A stretch of 64,000 nucleotides of DNA from Ruegeria sp. HKCCSA071 (lineage in GTDB: Bacteria; Pseudomonadota; Alphaproteobacteria; Rhodobacterales; Rhodobacteraceae), in assembly GCF_017872555.1 (NCBI RefSeq), contig NZ_JAEDOX010000002.1, positions 248,001 through 312,000 of the forward strand. The letters are read 5' to 3'. The position numbers and the translations under genes were made by a program. This document shows, one piece after another, positions 27,834 to 36,496 of the stretch (its first letter is position 1; each line of letters starts with the position of its first letter). Under the pieces are notes generated by a model. That model had not been told where the DNA came from. It searched no databases and was given only the letters and a program-made list of their open reading frames with translations.

Positions 27834-30752
27834 ATGTATGCCGAGCTGTCGATCACGTCGAATTTTACCTTCCTCACCGGGGCCTCGCACCCCGAGGAGT
27901 ATATGGAGCGTGCCGTCACCCTGGGCTTGCCCGCCATTGCGATTTCTGATGACAACTCGGTCGCCGGGATCGTCCGCGCCCACACTCAGGCGTGCGAGAT
28001 CGCCCGCAAGGTCCGCGAACGGCTGGCGTGGGAGGAGCAGAATACCTCAATCGGGCCACCCTGCCCCGATCACATCCCCAAGCCGCCCTCCTATCCCATC
28101 CACGCGGTTCCCCGCCTGATCCCGGCGGCGCGGCTGATCTTCACCGATGCGCCCATGGTCACCGCCCTGCCCCTGAACCGGCAGGGCTGGGCCAACCTGT
28201 GCCGCATCCTCTCCAAAGGCCGTCTGCGCGCCGAGAAGGGCGACTGCATCCTGCACCTGTCTGACCTGCTCGAATTTTCCGATGACCTCCACCTGCTGCT
28301 GTGGCCACAGGCGGCGGGCTCTCCGGGCGGCGCGGGCGCGTGGCGGACACAGGCGCAGCAGCTGACGCGCCGCTTTGCCGGGCGGATGTATCTGTTGATG
28401 CACCCCCGGTATGATGGCGCCGATAGCGCGTTTTTCTCTTTATTAGAGACTGAGGCAAAACAGCTTGGCATCCTCACGCTCGCCAGTGCGACACCGATGA
28501 TGCACCACGGCACCCGCCGCAAACTGGGCGATGTGCTGACCGCCATCCGCCTGCGCCGCAAGGTGGACGCATTGGGCCGGGACGCTTTGGCCAATGGTGA
28601 ACAGCGCCTGCGCTCCGAGGCCGAGATGCTACGCATCTTCAAAGGTCATGAGGGGGCCGTTGCCCGCGCCCATGAACTCAGTGAACAACTCACATTCTCG
28701 CTGGACGAGCTGCGCTATGAATACCCCAGCGAGGGCAGCGCGCAAGAAACCCCGACCCAGCGCCTGCACCGTCTGGCGCATGAGGGGTTGAAATGGCGCT
28801 ATCCCGCCGGGGCGTCCGAGAAAGCCAAAAAGATGCTGGCGCATGAGCTGACGCTGATCGGCAAGCTGAAATACGAACCCTACTTCCTGACCGTCCGCGA
28901 TATCGTCCATTTTGCCCGTTCGCGCAGCATCCTCTGCCAGGGGCGCGGCTCGGCTGCCAACTCGGTCGTCTGTTTCTGTCTCGGCATCACCGAGGTCAGC
29001 CCCGAGATGGGCACCATGGTGTTTGAACGCTTCGTCTCCGAGGCGCGCGATGAACCGCCAGACATAGATGTCGATTTCGAACATGAACGCCGCGAGGAGG
29101 TGATCCAGCACATCTATGACCGCTATGGCCGCGAACGCGCGGGCCTCTGCGCCACGGTGGTCCATTACCGCGGCAAACGCGCCATCCGCGAGGTTGGACG
29201 CGCCATGGGCCTGACCGAAGATACGATCTCGGCGCTTTCCTCACAGCTTTGGGGTTTTTTCTCGGCCTCGGGGCTTGAGGCGCAACGGATGCGCGAAATT
29301 GGCCTCGACCCCGAAGATCGACGCCTGAAACAGACTCTAATGCTGGTTTATGAGATCGACGGCTTTCCCCGCCACCTCTCGCAGCATGTGGGAGGATTTA
29401 TCATCACCGAGGGCCGGCTGGATGAGCTTGTCCCCATCGAAAACGCCACGATGGAGGGCCGCACGGTCATCTGCTGGGACAAGGACGATATCGACAGCCT
29501 TGGCATCCTCAAGGTCGATGTCCTCAGCCTCGGGATGCTCACCTGCATCCGCAAGGCGTTTGACCTGATCGGCCAGCATCATCAGACCAGCTACACCCTT
29601 GCCACCCTGCCGCCCGAGGATCCGGTGGTCTATGACATGCTCTGCAAGGCGGACAGCATCGGCGTGTTTCAGGTGGAATCACGTGCACAGATGAACTTCC
29701 TGCCGCGGATGCGGCCGCGTAATTTCTATGATCTGGTGATCGAGGTTGCCATCATCCGCCCCGGCCCCATTCAGGGCGACATGGTCCACCCCTATATCCG
29801 CCGCCGGAACGGAGAGGAGGAGGTCAGCTTCCCCTCGGACGCGCTGGGTGAGGTATTGGGCAAAACGCTAGGCGTACCGCTGTTTCAGGAACAGGCAATG
29901 CAGATCGCCATTGTCGGCGCGGGGTTCACCCCGGAACAGGCCGATCGGCTGCGCCGCTCGCTGGCAACCTTCAAGAAACATGGCAATGTCAGCGAATTCC
30001 GCGCGCTCTTTTTGCGCGGGATGAAACGCAACGGGTATGAGGATGACTTCGCCGAGCGCTGTTTTTCGCAGATCGAAGGGTTCGGGTCTTATGGCTTCCC
30101 CGAAAGCCACGCGGCCAGTTTTGCGCTGCTGGTCTATGCCTCGGCCTGGATCAAATGCCACCATCCGGGCATCTTCGCCTGCGCCCTGCTGAACTCGCAG
30201 CCGATGGGGTTCTACGCGCCAGCGCAAATCGTGCGGGATGCGCGCGAACATGGCGTTCAGGTGCGCCCGGTCTGCATCAATGCCAGCTTCTGGGACAACG
30301 TGATGGAGCCCGACGGCCATGGCGGGCTGGCGCTGCGGCTGGGCTTTCGCCAGATCAAGGGGCTTAGCGAAGAGGACGCCAGTTGGCTGACCGCCGCACG
30401 CGGCAACGGCTACACCCAGGTCGACGATGTCTGGCGCCGCGCAGGCCTTGGGCCATCGGTGATCGAACGGCTGGCCGAGGCTGATGCCTTCGCCGCTTGC
30501 GATCTGACCCGGCGCGAGGCGCTGTGGCAAGCCAAGGCAATTGCCACCGCCAAACCTCTGCCACTGTTCTCGCAGGACTTGGAGGGCGAGGCGCTGGATG
30601 AACCCAAGGCTTACCTGCCACAGATGGCGCTGGGCGAGCAGGTGGTCGAAGATTACGTCGCCACCCGCCTCAGCCTGCGGGCGCACCCGGTGGCCCTGCT
30701 GCGGCATCTGCTGACACCGGATGGGCGCGACAAAACCACCTCTGTTCCGTAA
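27834..30752 (+). CDS. dnaE2: Error-prone DNA polymerase DnaE2, C-terminally short
   Basis: A 972-aa C-family polymerase for SOS translesion synthesis. The N-terminal PHP domain (YAELSITSNFTFLTGASHP) is followed by the Pol III alpha core with catalytic aspartates in PDIDVDFE (D410, D412, D414), the GRGSAANSVV motif and the DnaE2-specific FGSYGFPESHAASFALLVYASAWIK (quoted by GSYGFPESHAASFA). The protein stops after LSLRAHPVALLRHLLTP, where typical DnaE2 proteins (about 1050-1120 aa by memory of the family) continue into an OB-fold domain; that domain is absent in all frames downstream. Polymerase residues are intact. It is 48 bp upstream of a globin gene. An SOS-like box precedes it. The usual neighbours imuA and imuB are not adjacent; imuB is 3.2 kb away. 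Confidence 0.95.
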   Translation: MYAELSITSNFTFLTGASHPEEYMERAVTLGLPAIAISDDNSVAGIVRAHTQACEIARKVRERLAWEEQNTSIGPPCPDHIPKPPSYPIHAVPRLIPAARLIFTDAPMVTALPLNRQGWANLCRILSKGRLRAEKGDCILHLSDLLEFSDDLHLLLWPQAAGSPGGAGAWRTQAQQLTRRFAGRMYLLMHPRYDGADSAFFSLLETEAKQLGILTLASATPMMHHGTRRKLGDVLTAIRLRRKVDALGRDALANGEQRLRSEAEMLRIFKGHEGAVARAHELSEQLTFSLDELRYEYPSEGSAQETPTQRLHRLAHEGLKWRYPAGASEKAKKMLAHELTLIGKLKYEPYFLTVRDIVHFARSRSILCQGRGSAANSVVCFCLGITEVSPEMGTMVFERFVSEARDEPPDIDVDFEHERREEVIQHIYDRYGRERAGLCATVVHYRGKRAIREVGRAMGLTEDTISALSSQLWGFFSASGLEAQRMREIGLDPEDRRLKQTLMLVYEIDGFPRHLSQHVGGFIITEGRLDELVPIENATMEGRTVICWDKDDIDSLGILKVDVLSLGMLTCIRKAFDLIGQHHQTSYTLATLPPEDPVVYDMLCKADSIGVFQVESRAQMNFLPRMRPRNFYDLVIEVAIIRPGPIQGDMVHPYIRRRNGEEEVSFPSDALGEVLGKTLGVPLFQEQAMQIAIVGAGFTPEQADRLRRSLATFKKHGNVSEFRALFLRGMKRNGYEDDFAERCFSQIEGFGSYGFPESHAASFALLVYASAWIKCHHPGIFACALLNSQPMGFYAPAQIVRDAREHGVQVRPVCINASFWDNVMEPDGHGGLALRLGFRQIKGLSEEDASWLTAARGNGYTQVDDVWRRAGLGPSVIERLAEADAFAACDLTRREALWQAKAIATAKPLPLFSQDLEGEALDEPKAYLPQMALGEQVVEDYVATRLSLRAHPVALLRHLLTPDGRDKTTSVP

Positions 30753-30800
30753 CGCCGGAACACCCTATCTGCCAAAAACAGAGTCGAAATTCAGGCCGTC

Positions 30801-31214
30801 ATGACCAGACCCATCCTTCCCCCGCGCTTTCCCGCGACGCCCGAGCAGATCAACGCGCAAGTTCGCGCCTTTTATGCCCGTATCCGGCAAGACGCGGTTC
30901 TTGGGCCCGTATTCGCAAACCACGTCACCGACTGGCCCGCGCATGAGGACAAGATCGCCGCCTTCTGGCGCAATGCCATCCTGTATGAGCGCTGCTATGA
31001 CGGCAATCCGCAACGGGTCCATATCGAACGGCCCGATGTGAAACCGGAATTTTTTGCCCATTGGCTGGATCTGTTCGAAGAGGTTGCCACCCGAACGCTG
31101 CCCGCTGAAACGGCCACCCCGTGGGTCGCCTTGGCCCGCCGCATCGGTGTCGGCATGAAGGCAGGTGTCCAATCCGCGCGACAGCCCAAAGACGCGCCGC
31201 CGCTCCTGCGATGA
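30801..31214 (+). CDS. Group III truncated haemoglobin
   Basis: A 137-aa globin of the truncated group 3 class: FYARIRQDAVLGPVFANHV, KIAAFWRNAILYERCYDGNP and the proximal-helix region PEFFAHWLDLFEEVA match the family, with the proximal His in AHWLDLF. Group III globins bind O2 or NO and have been linked to NO detoxification and microaerobic growth; the partner is not known. It lies 48 bp behind dnaE2 on the same strand and could be in its transcript. A frmA-like formaldehyde/S-nitrosoglutathione dehydrogenase gene lies about 1.1 kb further on, which would fit an NO role, but this is inference. Confidence 0.9.
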   Translation: MTRPILPPRFPATPEQINAQVRAFYARIRQDAVLGPVFANHVTDWPAHEDKIAAFWRNAILYERCYDGNPQRVHIERPDVKPEFFAHWLDLFEEVATRTLPAETATPWVALARRIGVGMKAGVQSARQPKDAPPLLR

Positions 31215-31366
31215 TCCCAGATCATGGCGGCCATGCGATGTTAGCGGTAAAATAAGGACTATTCGCGCCCTCAGAATAGGGTTAATCAGCACAAGGACAG
31301 CCGGGAACCCTGCCTGCGCTGCTATGATGTATCGTCACCATACCAACATAGGCCGAGGCCGGATCG

Positions 31367-32305
31367 ATGAGCGCACAAAACAACACCCTGCGGGGGCTTG
31401 GCTATGCATTTCTTGGCTTTGCCGTCTTTGCCAGCCACGACGCGCTGATCAAGGTGCTGGGCGGCACCTATTCAGTGATGCAGATCATCTTTTTCGCCAC
31501 GCTGTTTTCGTTCGTTCCAATGGCCGTCACGATCCTGGCCGACCGCACGACGGGAAACTTTCTGCCGCATCATCCATGGCTGGTTTTGCTGCGCTCGGGC
31601 CTGATGGTAACGGCTATGTCCTGCGCGTTTTACGCGTTTTCGGTTCTGCCACTGGCCGAGGTCTATTCCCTGCTGTTCTCATTCCCGCTGATCGTCACGG
31701 TGCTGTCGATCCCGATACTGGGTGAAGTGGTCCGCGTTCAGCGCTGGGCTGCGGTTGGTGTCGGCCTGATCGGTGTCCTGATCGTTCTGCGCCCCGGTGC
31801 AACGGATATCACACTGGGCCACATGGCCGCCCTGATGGCCGCCTTCTGCAGCGCCTTTGCCTCGGTCCTGGTGCGCAAGATCGGGAATGAGGAGCGCTCG
31901 GCCGTGCTGATCCTCTATCCGATGTTGCTGGCTATCGTTGTGATGAGCCTTGCCCAACCGGCTGTATATCAGCCGCCGTCCCTGCTGCATCTGGCGATGA
32001 TGGCACTGGTTGGGGTGTTTTCCGTCATCGCCCAACACCTGATCATTCTGGCCTACCGCGCCGCGCCCGCCGGTGTCGTCGCCCCCAGCCAGTACAGCCA
32101 GATCATCTGGGCGACGCTGTTTGGCATGATCTTCTTCGACGAGCGCCCTGACATCTGGGTCGCCGTCGGTGCCAGTATCATCATCGCATCCGGTGTCTAT
32201 GTTGTTTGGCGAGAAAGCCGGGCCAACACCACCTCGGTCAACACCCCGGTTCTGCGGGTTCGTTCACCCCGGGCAGACACAGGGGCAACACGGCCTGGAA
32301 AGTAG
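31367..32305 (+). CDS. EamA/DMT family transporter
   Basis: A 312-aa membrane protein with about ten helices in two EamA repeats (LGYAFLGFAVFASHDALIKV, AEVYSLLFSFPLIVTVLSIPI, QYSQIIWATLFGMIFFDE). The hydrophilic tail of about 30 residues is Arg/Thr-rich. It resembles the RhaT/S-adenosylmethionine-carrier-like branch of the superfamily; substrate not assignable. It begins 152 bp after the globin gene and is followed at once by a strong hairpin terminator. Confidence 0.88.
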   Translation: MSAQNNTLRGLGYAFLGFAVFASHDALIKVLGGTYSVMQIIFFATLFSFVPMAVTILADRTTGNFLPHHPWLVLLRSGLMVTAMSCAFYAFSVLPLAEVYSLLFSFPLIVTVLSIPILGEVVRVQRWAAVGVGLIGVLIVLRPGATDITLGHMAALMAAFCSAFASVLVRKIGNEERSAVLILYPMLLAIVVMSLAQPAVYQPPSLLHLAMMALVGVFSVIAQHLIILAYRAAPAGVVAPSQYSQIIWATLFGMIFFDERPDIWVAVGASIIIASGVYVVWRESRANTTSVNTPVLRVRSPRADTGATRPGK

Positions 32306-32311
32306 GTATAA

Positions 32312-32341
32312 AAAACGGCGCGCCGATCAGCGCGCCGTTTT
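32312..32341. terminator. Bidirectional intrinsic terminator
   Basis: A perfect 12-bp stem (AAAACGGCGCGC at 32312-32323 with its complement at 32330-32341) and a 6-nt loop CGATCA. The A-run on one side and T-run on the other serve the convergent EamA and frmA genes. Confidence 0.93.
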
Positions 32342-32362
32342 CGACAACTTTGGTGTTTACTC

Positions 32363-33475
32363 TTAGTAAATCACCACCGAACGGATACTTTCGCCCTTAT
32401 GCATCAGGTCAAAGCCGTGGTTGATGTCGTCCAGACCCATGGTGTGGGTGATCATCGGGTCGATCTCGATTTTGCCTTCCATGTACCAGTCGACGATCTT
32501 GGGCACATCCGTGCGCCCACGCGCGCCGCCGAACGCGGTACCGCGCCATGAACGACCGGTAACCAGCTGGAATGGCCGGGTCGAGATTTCGGCCCCAGCA
32601 GGTGCCACGCCGATGATGATGGATTCGCCCCAGCCCTTATGCGCTGATTCAAGTGCTGCGCGCATCACGCCGACATTGCCTGTGGCGTCAAACGTATAAT
32701 CCGCACCGCCCCTGGTCAGGTTGACGAGATACGGCACCAGATCGCCTTCAACCTCGGACGGGTTCACGAAGTCGGTCATGCCGAACCTGGTGGCCATTTC
32801 CACCTTGGAGGGGTTCAGGTCGACGCCGACGATCTGGTCTGCTCCAGCCAGACGCAGGCCCTGAATGACGTTCAGGCCGATACCGCCCAGACCAAAAACG
32901 ATTGCGCGGCTGCCGATTTCCACCTTGGCGGTGTTGATGACCGCGCCGATACCGGTCGTGACACCACAGCCGATATAGCAGATCTTGTCGAACGGCGCGT
33001 CCTCGCGCACCTTGGCCAGCGCGATTTCAGGCAGAACCGTGTGGTTCGAGAAGGTCGAGCAGCCCATGTAATGCAAGATCGGATCGCCATCCAAGGTCGA
33101 GAAACGAGAGGTGCCATCGGGCATCAGACCCTTGCCCTGGGTTTCCCGGATCGCCTGACACAGGTTGGTCTTGGGGTGCAGACAGTATTCACACTCGCGG
33201 CATTCGGGGGTGTAAAGTGGGATCACATGATCGCCCGGTTTCAGGCTGGTTACACCCGGACCCACTTCGACCACGACGCCTGCGCCTTCATGGCCCAGAA
33301 TGGCCGGGAACAGGCCTTCGGGGTCGGCACCCGACAGGGTGAATTCGTCGGTATGACAGATACCGGTGGCCTTGATCTCGACCAGAACCTCGCCCGCCTT
33401 GGGGCCTTCGAGGTTCACATCCATCACTTCCAAAGGTTTGCCTGCCTGAATGGCGACGGCGGCACGGGTACGCAT
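32363..33475 (-). CDS. frmA: S-(hydroxymethyl)glutathione dehydrogenase / class III alcohol dehydrogenase
   Basis: A 370-aa zinc alcohol dehydrogenase (also called adhI, flhA or gfa-type FDH). It oxidises the glutathione adduct of formaldehyde with NAD and also reduces S-nitrosoglutathione. Catalytic zinc ligands: C40 in GICHTDEF and the His in GHEGAG; structural zinc cysteines in [15 protein letters not shown]. The coenzyme fold has [14 protein letters not shown]. Class III features such as TSRFSTLDG (with Arg near 115) and the [10 protein letters not shown] loop are present. The start at 33475 (MRTRAAVAI) is preceded by GGGAG; the longer frame to 33517 is not conserved. It is a single-gene unit; S-formylglutathione hydrolase is not adjacent. 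Confidence 0.96.
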   Translation of the reverse strand: MRTRAAVAIQAGKPLEVMDVNLEGPKAGEVLVEIKATGICHTDEFTLSGADPEGLFPAILGHEGAGVVVEVGPGVTSLKPGDHVIPLYTPECRECEYCLHPKTNLCQAIRETQGKGLMPDGTSRFSTLDGDPILHYMGCSTFSNHTVLPEIALAKVREDAPFDKICYIGCGVTTGIGAVINTAKVEIGSRAIVFGLGGIGLNVIQGLRLAGADQIVGVDLNPSKVEMATRFGMTDFVNPSEVEGDLVPYLVNLTRGGADYTFDATGNVGVMRAALESAHKGWGESIIIGVAPAGAEISTRPFQLVTGRSWRGTAFGGARGRTDVPKIVDWYMEGKIEIDPMITHTMGLDDINHGFDLMHKGESIRSVVIY

Positions 33476-33605
33476 GCTACTTTTCTCCCTGTCACTTTTG
33501 CCCCGACCCTGCGTCAATTACAGGGTGTTTTCAACCGTGCTTTCATGGCAGGTTGGCTAATTAATTGATATTGCAGAAACGACATTGCCAGAATGAGGAA
33601 CGCCA

Positions 33606-33896
33606 ATGCACCGATTTTTCCCGATCCTGATCTTTCTGGCGGCCTGCGCTGAGACTCCACCCGCGCCCGAAGACGCTTTGCTGCCGCCGGAACCTGCCCC
33701 GGTCGATCTGGCCTTTTGTCAGGGAGAGGATTTTTCCGATACCGTTGGCCAGCCGGTTTCGAACATTCAGGCAAACCTGCCGGCGCGGTCGCGCGTGCTG
33801 GGCCCGGATGGAATCGCCACACAGGATTACCGCATCGACCGGTTGAACGTGTACGTGAATGGCGACGGGATCATCCAGCGGCTGACCTGCGGATAA
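33606..33896 (+). CDS. I78-family peptidase inhibitor lipoprotein
   Basis: A 96-aa protein with a lipoprotein signal peptide (MHRFFPILIFLAAC, lipobox LAAC) and a C-terminal domain matching inhibitor family I78: GQPVSNI, then QDYRIDRLNVYVNGDGII and a terminal CG. Family members are small secreted inhibitors of serine proteases, for example of subtilisin. Anchored to a membrane, it would protect envelope proteins. It lies between the frmA gene (divergent) and imuB; the SOS box is downstream of its stop. Confidence 0.83.
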   Translation: MHRFFPILIFLAACAETPPAPEDALLPPEPAPVDLAFCQGEDFSDTVGQPVSNIQANLPARSRVLGPDGIATQDYRIDRLNVYVNGDGIIQRLTCG

Positions 33897-33931
33897 GGGC
33901 GGACTCGACTCAGGCATCGATTCTCACTTAA

Positions 33932-33946
33932 GAACAAAGTAAGAAC
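33932..33946 (+). promoter_or_regulatory. Perfect LexA (SOS) box before imuB
   Basis: GAAC-AAAGTAA-GAAC is an exact match to the alphaproteobacterial LexA operator. It ends 16 bp before the imuB start codon, the same distance as the weaker box before dnaE2. Confidence 0.88.
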
Positions 33947-33962
33947 ATTGTGATGCCTGCAA

Positions 33963-35615
33963 ATGCCCAAACGCCGAATACTTTCGCTATGGTTCCCCCG
34001 TCTGGGGGCTGAACGGCTGATCCGCGCTGCGCGGGGGCTGCATACCGGGCCTTTGGCCATCGTGGCCGAGCAGTCGAACATGCAGGTTATTACCTCAGTG
34101 AATGTCGATGCGCAGGCTGCCGGGCTGCGTGTAGGCCAGCCGGTGCGGGATGCTCATGCCATGTGTGCCAACCTGATCACACGCCACCGTAACGCCCCGG
34201 CCGAAGCCGCGTTCCTGGCCGCGCTGCGCCGCTGGGCGGGGAAGTTCAGCCCATGGGTGGCCGAAGAGGCCCCGGACGGGCTGATCGTCGATCTGTCAGG
34301 TTGCGCCCATCTGTTTGGCGGAGAGGAGGCGTTGCTGAACATTCTTGAAACCGACTGCGCGGATATGGGCCTCAGCGTACAGATGGGCATCGCCGACACG
34401 CTGGGCGCAGCCTGGGCTTTGGCGCGCTATGCGGGGCAAGCAGCCACATCCGACCGCAATGGCGACGCCATCAATCAGGAGGCCCGTGCCACCCGCGCCC
34501 GGGCGGGCAAACGGCGGCACTGGACCAAGGGCGGCACCGCGCCACAAGTGAGGGCCCTGGGCGGAGGCGCGCGGATCGCACCGCCGGGTCAATCTTATGG
34601 CGCACTCAGCCCCCTGCCTATCGCCGCGCTGCGATTGGAAGATCAGGTTGTCGTGCAGCTGAACCGTCTGGGCCTGCGCCGCATCGGCGATCTGCTGGGC
34701 CAACCCCGCGCCAGCCTTGCGCGGAGGTTTGGGCGCGGGTTGGTTCTGCGGTTGGATCAGGCCATGGGCAGCGCGCCCGAGCCTGTCTCGCCCGCCCGTC
34801 CGTCGCATCACTTCGCGGTGCGGATGACCCTGCCCAACCCGATTGGTCTGGTTGAGGATGTCATGGCTGCGGTTGATCGGGTTCTGCCAACGCTTTGCAC
34901 CAAGCTGGAAGAAAAGGGGCGCGGTGCCCGCACCCTGCGGCTGGAGGCGCACCGCGCCGATCAGGCAGCTGAGATTATCGAGGTCGGTCTGGCCCGCCCA
35001 ACTTACGATAAATACCGCATTCGCCCTTTGTTAGAGATGAAAATCGACAAGATCGACGCAGGCTACGGCATCGACATGCTGCGGCTTGAGGCGGTTCAGA
35101 CAGAACCCATCCACGCGCGCACCGTGGCCGGCCATGCCGAAGCCCGCCGTGTGGCCCGCAACCGGCTGGCGGGCAATACCGCCGTGGATGACCTGATCGG
35201 CAAGCTGGGCGCGCGGGTGGGGCTTGAGGCGATCACCCGGCGCCATCCCGCGGCCTCGCACATCCCTGAGAAAACGGCGCAAACGCTGGCGGCGGCATGG
35301 TCGGAACCTGCCCGCAACTGGCCTGCGCCGCCACGCCCCCGCCCCCTGCTGATGTGGCCGCCAGAGCCGGTGATGGCACCGGAAACCCCTGACGTGCCCA
35401 GCGCCTTTCGCTGGCGCGGGCGTAACTGGCAGCTGGCGCAGGCCACCGGCCCGGAACGGATCGCACCGGAATGGTGGCTGGATGACCCGAACTGGCGCAG
35501 CGGCGTGCGGGACTACTGGGTTGTAGTGACACAGCAGGGCGAGCGGTTGTGGCTGTTTTATGGCCATGGCGGAACCATGTCTGCAGGCTGGTTCTGTCAC
35601 GGGCAATTTGGTTAG
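33963..35615 (+). CDS. imuB: ImuB, Y-family polymerase-like mutasome protein
   Basis: A 550-aa protein with the ImuB form of the Y-family fold: the N-terminus reads RILSLWFPRLGAERL, in place of the catalytic acidic strand of active Y polymerases, so it is expected to be catalytically inert and to bridge DnaE2 to the beta clamp. The little-finger region (RPSHHFAVRMTLPNPIGL) and a Pro/Trp-rich C-terminal tail are typical. The start was chosen at 33963, directly before RRILSLW. It normally sits in imuA-imuB-dnaE2; here the upstream neighbour is an I78 lipoprotein and no imuA-like frame is seen, while dnaE2 lies upstream at 27834. A perfect SOS box controls it. Its stop is 3 bp from that of the convergent SDR gene. 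Confidence 0.93.
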   Translation: MPKRRILSLWFPRLGAERLIRAARGLHTGPLAIVAEQSNMQVITSVNVDAQAAGLRVGQPVRDAHAMCANLITRHRNAPAEAAFLAALRRWAGKFSPWVAEEAPDGLIVDLSGCAHLFGGEEALLNILETDCADMGLSVQMGIADTLGAAWALARYAGQAATSDRNGDAINQEARATRARAGKRRHWTKGGTAPQVRALGGGARIAPPGQSYGALSPLPIAALRLEDQVVVQLNRLGLRRIGDLLGQPRASLARRFGRGLVLRLDQAMGSAPEPVSPARPSHHFAVRMTLPNPIGLVEDVMAAVDRVLPTLCTKLEEKGRGARTLRLEAHRADQAAEIIEVGLARPTYDKYRIRPLLEMKIDKIDAGYGIDMLRLEAVQTEPIHARTVAGHAEARRVARNRLAGNTAVDDLIGKLGARVGLEAITRRHPAASHIPEKTAQTLAAAWSEPARNWPAPPRPRPLLMWPPEPVMAPETPDVPSAFRWRGRNWQLAQATGPERIAPEWWLDDPNWRSGVRDYWVVVTQQGERLWLFYGHGGTMSAGWFCHGQFG

Positions 35616-35618
35616 GGT

Positions 35619-36344
35619 CTATTTCCCTCGGTACACCAACAGATCCGGCAGATAGTCAATCAGACGGATAAACCACGAGAATGGTGCAGGGAAATCCGTA
35701 CGGAAACGGCGCCGCGACATCGCCTTGACCACACGACCCGCGGCATCCTCGGGGCTCATCAGCATGGGCATCCTGAAGCTGTTTTTCTCAGTCAGACGGG
35801 TCTTGATGAAGCCGGGATTAATGATCCGCACGGTCACGCCGGTGCCCGCCAGATCATGGCGCATCGTTTCCGCCAGGGAAATCAATGCCGCCTTGCTGGC
35901 CCCATATCCGATGGCCGCTGGCAACCCGTGATAGCCCGCGAGCGACCCGATCAGCGTAATATCCCCCCGACCTGCCTTAACAAGGTCCGGGACGGTTTCA
36001 CCCAACACACGCAAAGCACCCAGATAGTTTACATCACCCATCCTGAGCGACGCCTCTGTATCCCAATCCACCGAGCGCACGGGGTCATACGCGCCGGCAT
36101 TGTAAACCAGCCCATCGACCAGACCCGCTTCGGCCACAGCCCGGCGAACAGAGTCTAAATCAGTGACATCGCACCGGATCGCACGGGCATTGTGAAGCTC
36201 GGAGCAGATGTCAGCCAAACGTTCAGAACTACGTGCCGACAAGATCAAATGCGCGCCCCTGTCGTTTAGCGCCTTAGCCAAAGCACGACCCAAACCTTCG
36301 CTTGCGCCGATGATCCAATAGGTTTTTCCGTCAAAGCTGCTCAT
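35619..36344 (-). CDS. Short-chain dehydrogenase/reductase
   Basis: A 241-aa classical SDR. The nucleotide-binding motif is GASEGLGRALA, the NAG motif is VYNAGAYDP, and the catalytic Ser (IGSLAGYHG) and YxxxK (YGASKAA) are present. The C-terminus (WFIRLIDYLPDLLVYRGK) looks membrane-associated. It diverges from a FAD oxidoreductase operon, with a TGATCC-N16-CGTA promoter-like element of its own at 36376-36401. SDR genes of this kind occur in the RpoE/ChrR regulon clusters of other alphaproteobacteria together with the same FAD oxidoreductase and DUF3833 genes, so a role in modifying membrane fatty acids or their oxidation products is inferred. Confidence 0.87.
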   Translation of the reverse strand: MSSFDGKTYWIIGASEGLGRALAKALNDRGAHLILSARSSERLADICSELHNARAIRCDVTDLDSVRRAVAEAGLVDGLVYNAGAYDPVRSVDWDTEASLRMGDVNYLGALRVLGETVPDLVKAGRGDITLIGSLAGYHGLPAAIGYGASKAALISLAETMRHDLAGTGVTVRIINPGFIKTRLTEKNSFRMPMLMSPEDAAGRVVKAMSRRRFRTDFPAPFSWFIRLIDYLPDLLVYRGK

Positions 36345-36375
36345 GCGCGGGCCGATTCAGTCATGTTTCATATTC

Positions 36376-36401
36376 TACGGGCCCGTGACGTAGTTGGATC
36401 A
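36376..36401 (-). promoter_or_regulatory. Putative ECF sigma (RpoE/ChrR-type) promoter for the SDR gene
   Basis: Read on the minus strand: TGATCC (36401-36396), a 16-nt spacer, then CGTAGAAT. It ends 31 bp before the SDR start codon. TGATCC is the -35 element recognised by Rhodobacter sphaeroides RpoE. The divergent partner promoter has the same spacing. Confidence 0.65.
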
Positions 36402-36438
36402 AATGCGATCGCGCTTCTGACAAAACTTCCAACCGGAT

Positions 36439-36464
36439 TGATCCAGCTGCACCTACCCCGCGTA
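36439..36464 (+). promoter_or_regulatory. Putative ECF sigma (RpoE/ChrR-type) promoter for the FAD oxidoreductase operon
   Basis: TGATCC (36439-36444), a 16-nt spacer, then CGTATT. It ends 32 bp before the start codon at 36497, which fits a 5' leader of about 25 nt with ACGAGG as ribosome binding site. Confidence 0.65.
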
Positions 36465-36496
36465 TTCCATTCTAAGAACCACTTAACGAGGCTGGA

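Noticed and set aside
36439..36478. TGATCC followed by TAAGA at 36473 as the RpoE promoter
   Set aside because: The spacer would be 28 nt, far too long; the 16-nt spaced CGTA box is used instead.
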